From Chitinivibrionia bacterium (GTDB taxonomy: Bacteria > Krumholzibacteriota > Krumholzibacteriia > WVZY01), in contig JACQXT010000014.1 in NCBI GenBank assembly GCA_016208665.1, forward strand, positions 1 through 6,172: DNA of 6,172 nucleotides. The letters are read 5' to 3'. Position numbers and translations under genes: made by a program. Positions 6,122 to 6,172 of this stretch are shown piece by piece. Below the pieces are notes generated by a model. That model was not told where the DNA came from. It did no database searches and was given only the letters and a program-made list of their open reading frames with translations. The stretch's first letter is position 1, and each line of letters begins with the position of its first letter.

Positions 6122-6172
6122 CTATTTTTTGTTGATCAAAGTCTCGAGTGTTATGGCGACAAGGAAGATGAT
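6122..6172 (-). CDS. C-terminal 16 residues of an upstream gene, probably a membrane protein
   Basis: From the right edge the minus strand reads IIFLVAITLETLINKK and stops at TAG (6124-6122), one base before the isomerase ATG at 6120. The hydrophobic stretch with a short basic end looks like the last membrane helix of a transporter or other membrane protein. The one-base spacing suggests an operon with coupled translation, which would explain the poor ribosome site of the isomerase. With only 16 codons visible, no family can be assigned, and a second frame is also open here. Confidence 0.4.
   Translation of the reverse strand: MIFLVAITLETLINKK

Noticed and set aside
1..6172. Mobile element, CRISPR, tRNA or a new defence system
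   Set aside because: No terminal repeats, transposase or integrase motifs, spaced repeats or cloverleaf-like sequence were found on either strand.

Overview
The window looks like part of a carbohydrate-use locus from a bacterium of the PVC group, most likely Lentisphaerae (Victivallales-like) or a relative. That placement is an inference from gene content: CBM9-like proteins, a LacI-family regulator, and a fucose/arabinose-isomerase-like protein of the COG2407 type next to a CBM9-like gene. No rRNA or other phylogenetic marker is present. The protein families were recognised by eye from motifs, not by a database search.

Layout, left to right. (1) 1-1254, minus strand: the first 418 residues of a secreted protein with a signal peptide, a CBM4/9-like domain and a CBM9-like domain. 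It runs off the left edge. (2) 1336-2364, minus: a LacI-family repressor, 81 bp upstream of gene 1 on the same strand and possibly co-transcribed with it. It has an excellent sigma-70 promoter (TTGACA, 17 bp, TATACT) whose -10 box overlaps a 17-bp near-perfect palindrome, so autorepression is likely. (3) 2436-2725: a divergent intergenic region with a 7-bp-arm dyad. (4) 2726-3930, plus: an integral-membrane acyltransferase-3 family gene split by a frameshift. (5) 3931-3981: a convergent gap with a weak hairpin. (6) 3982-4755, minus: a CBM9-like protein without a signal peptide that appears to have lost a segment near its C-terminus. (7) 4842-6120, minus: a sugar isomerase gene disrupted by an internal deletion and frameshift. 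(8) 6122-6172, minus: the probable last 16 codons of a membrane protein, one base upstream of the isomerase.

The main result of the reading is that the apparent 712-codon ORF at 3982-6120 should not be taken at face value as a new isomerase-CBM9 fusion. The expected isomerase C-terminus, including a likely metal-binding His (SQHY), lies in another frame at 4949-4845 and ends at its own TGA. The frameshift carries the reading frame past that stop and, by chance, into the frame of the next gene. Together with the broken acyltransferase and the shortened CBM9-like protein, three neighbouring genes carry small lesions. This suggests either decay of the locus or a sequencing/assembly problem.

If the genes were intact, the logic would be ordinary. 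A LacI repressor senses a sugar or derivative. A secreted CBM-bearing protein acts on or binds glycan outside the cell. A transporter (only its tail is visible) and an aldose-ketose isomerase handle the released sugar. I found no CRISPR array, RNA gene, insertion sequence or evident new defence or mobile system.
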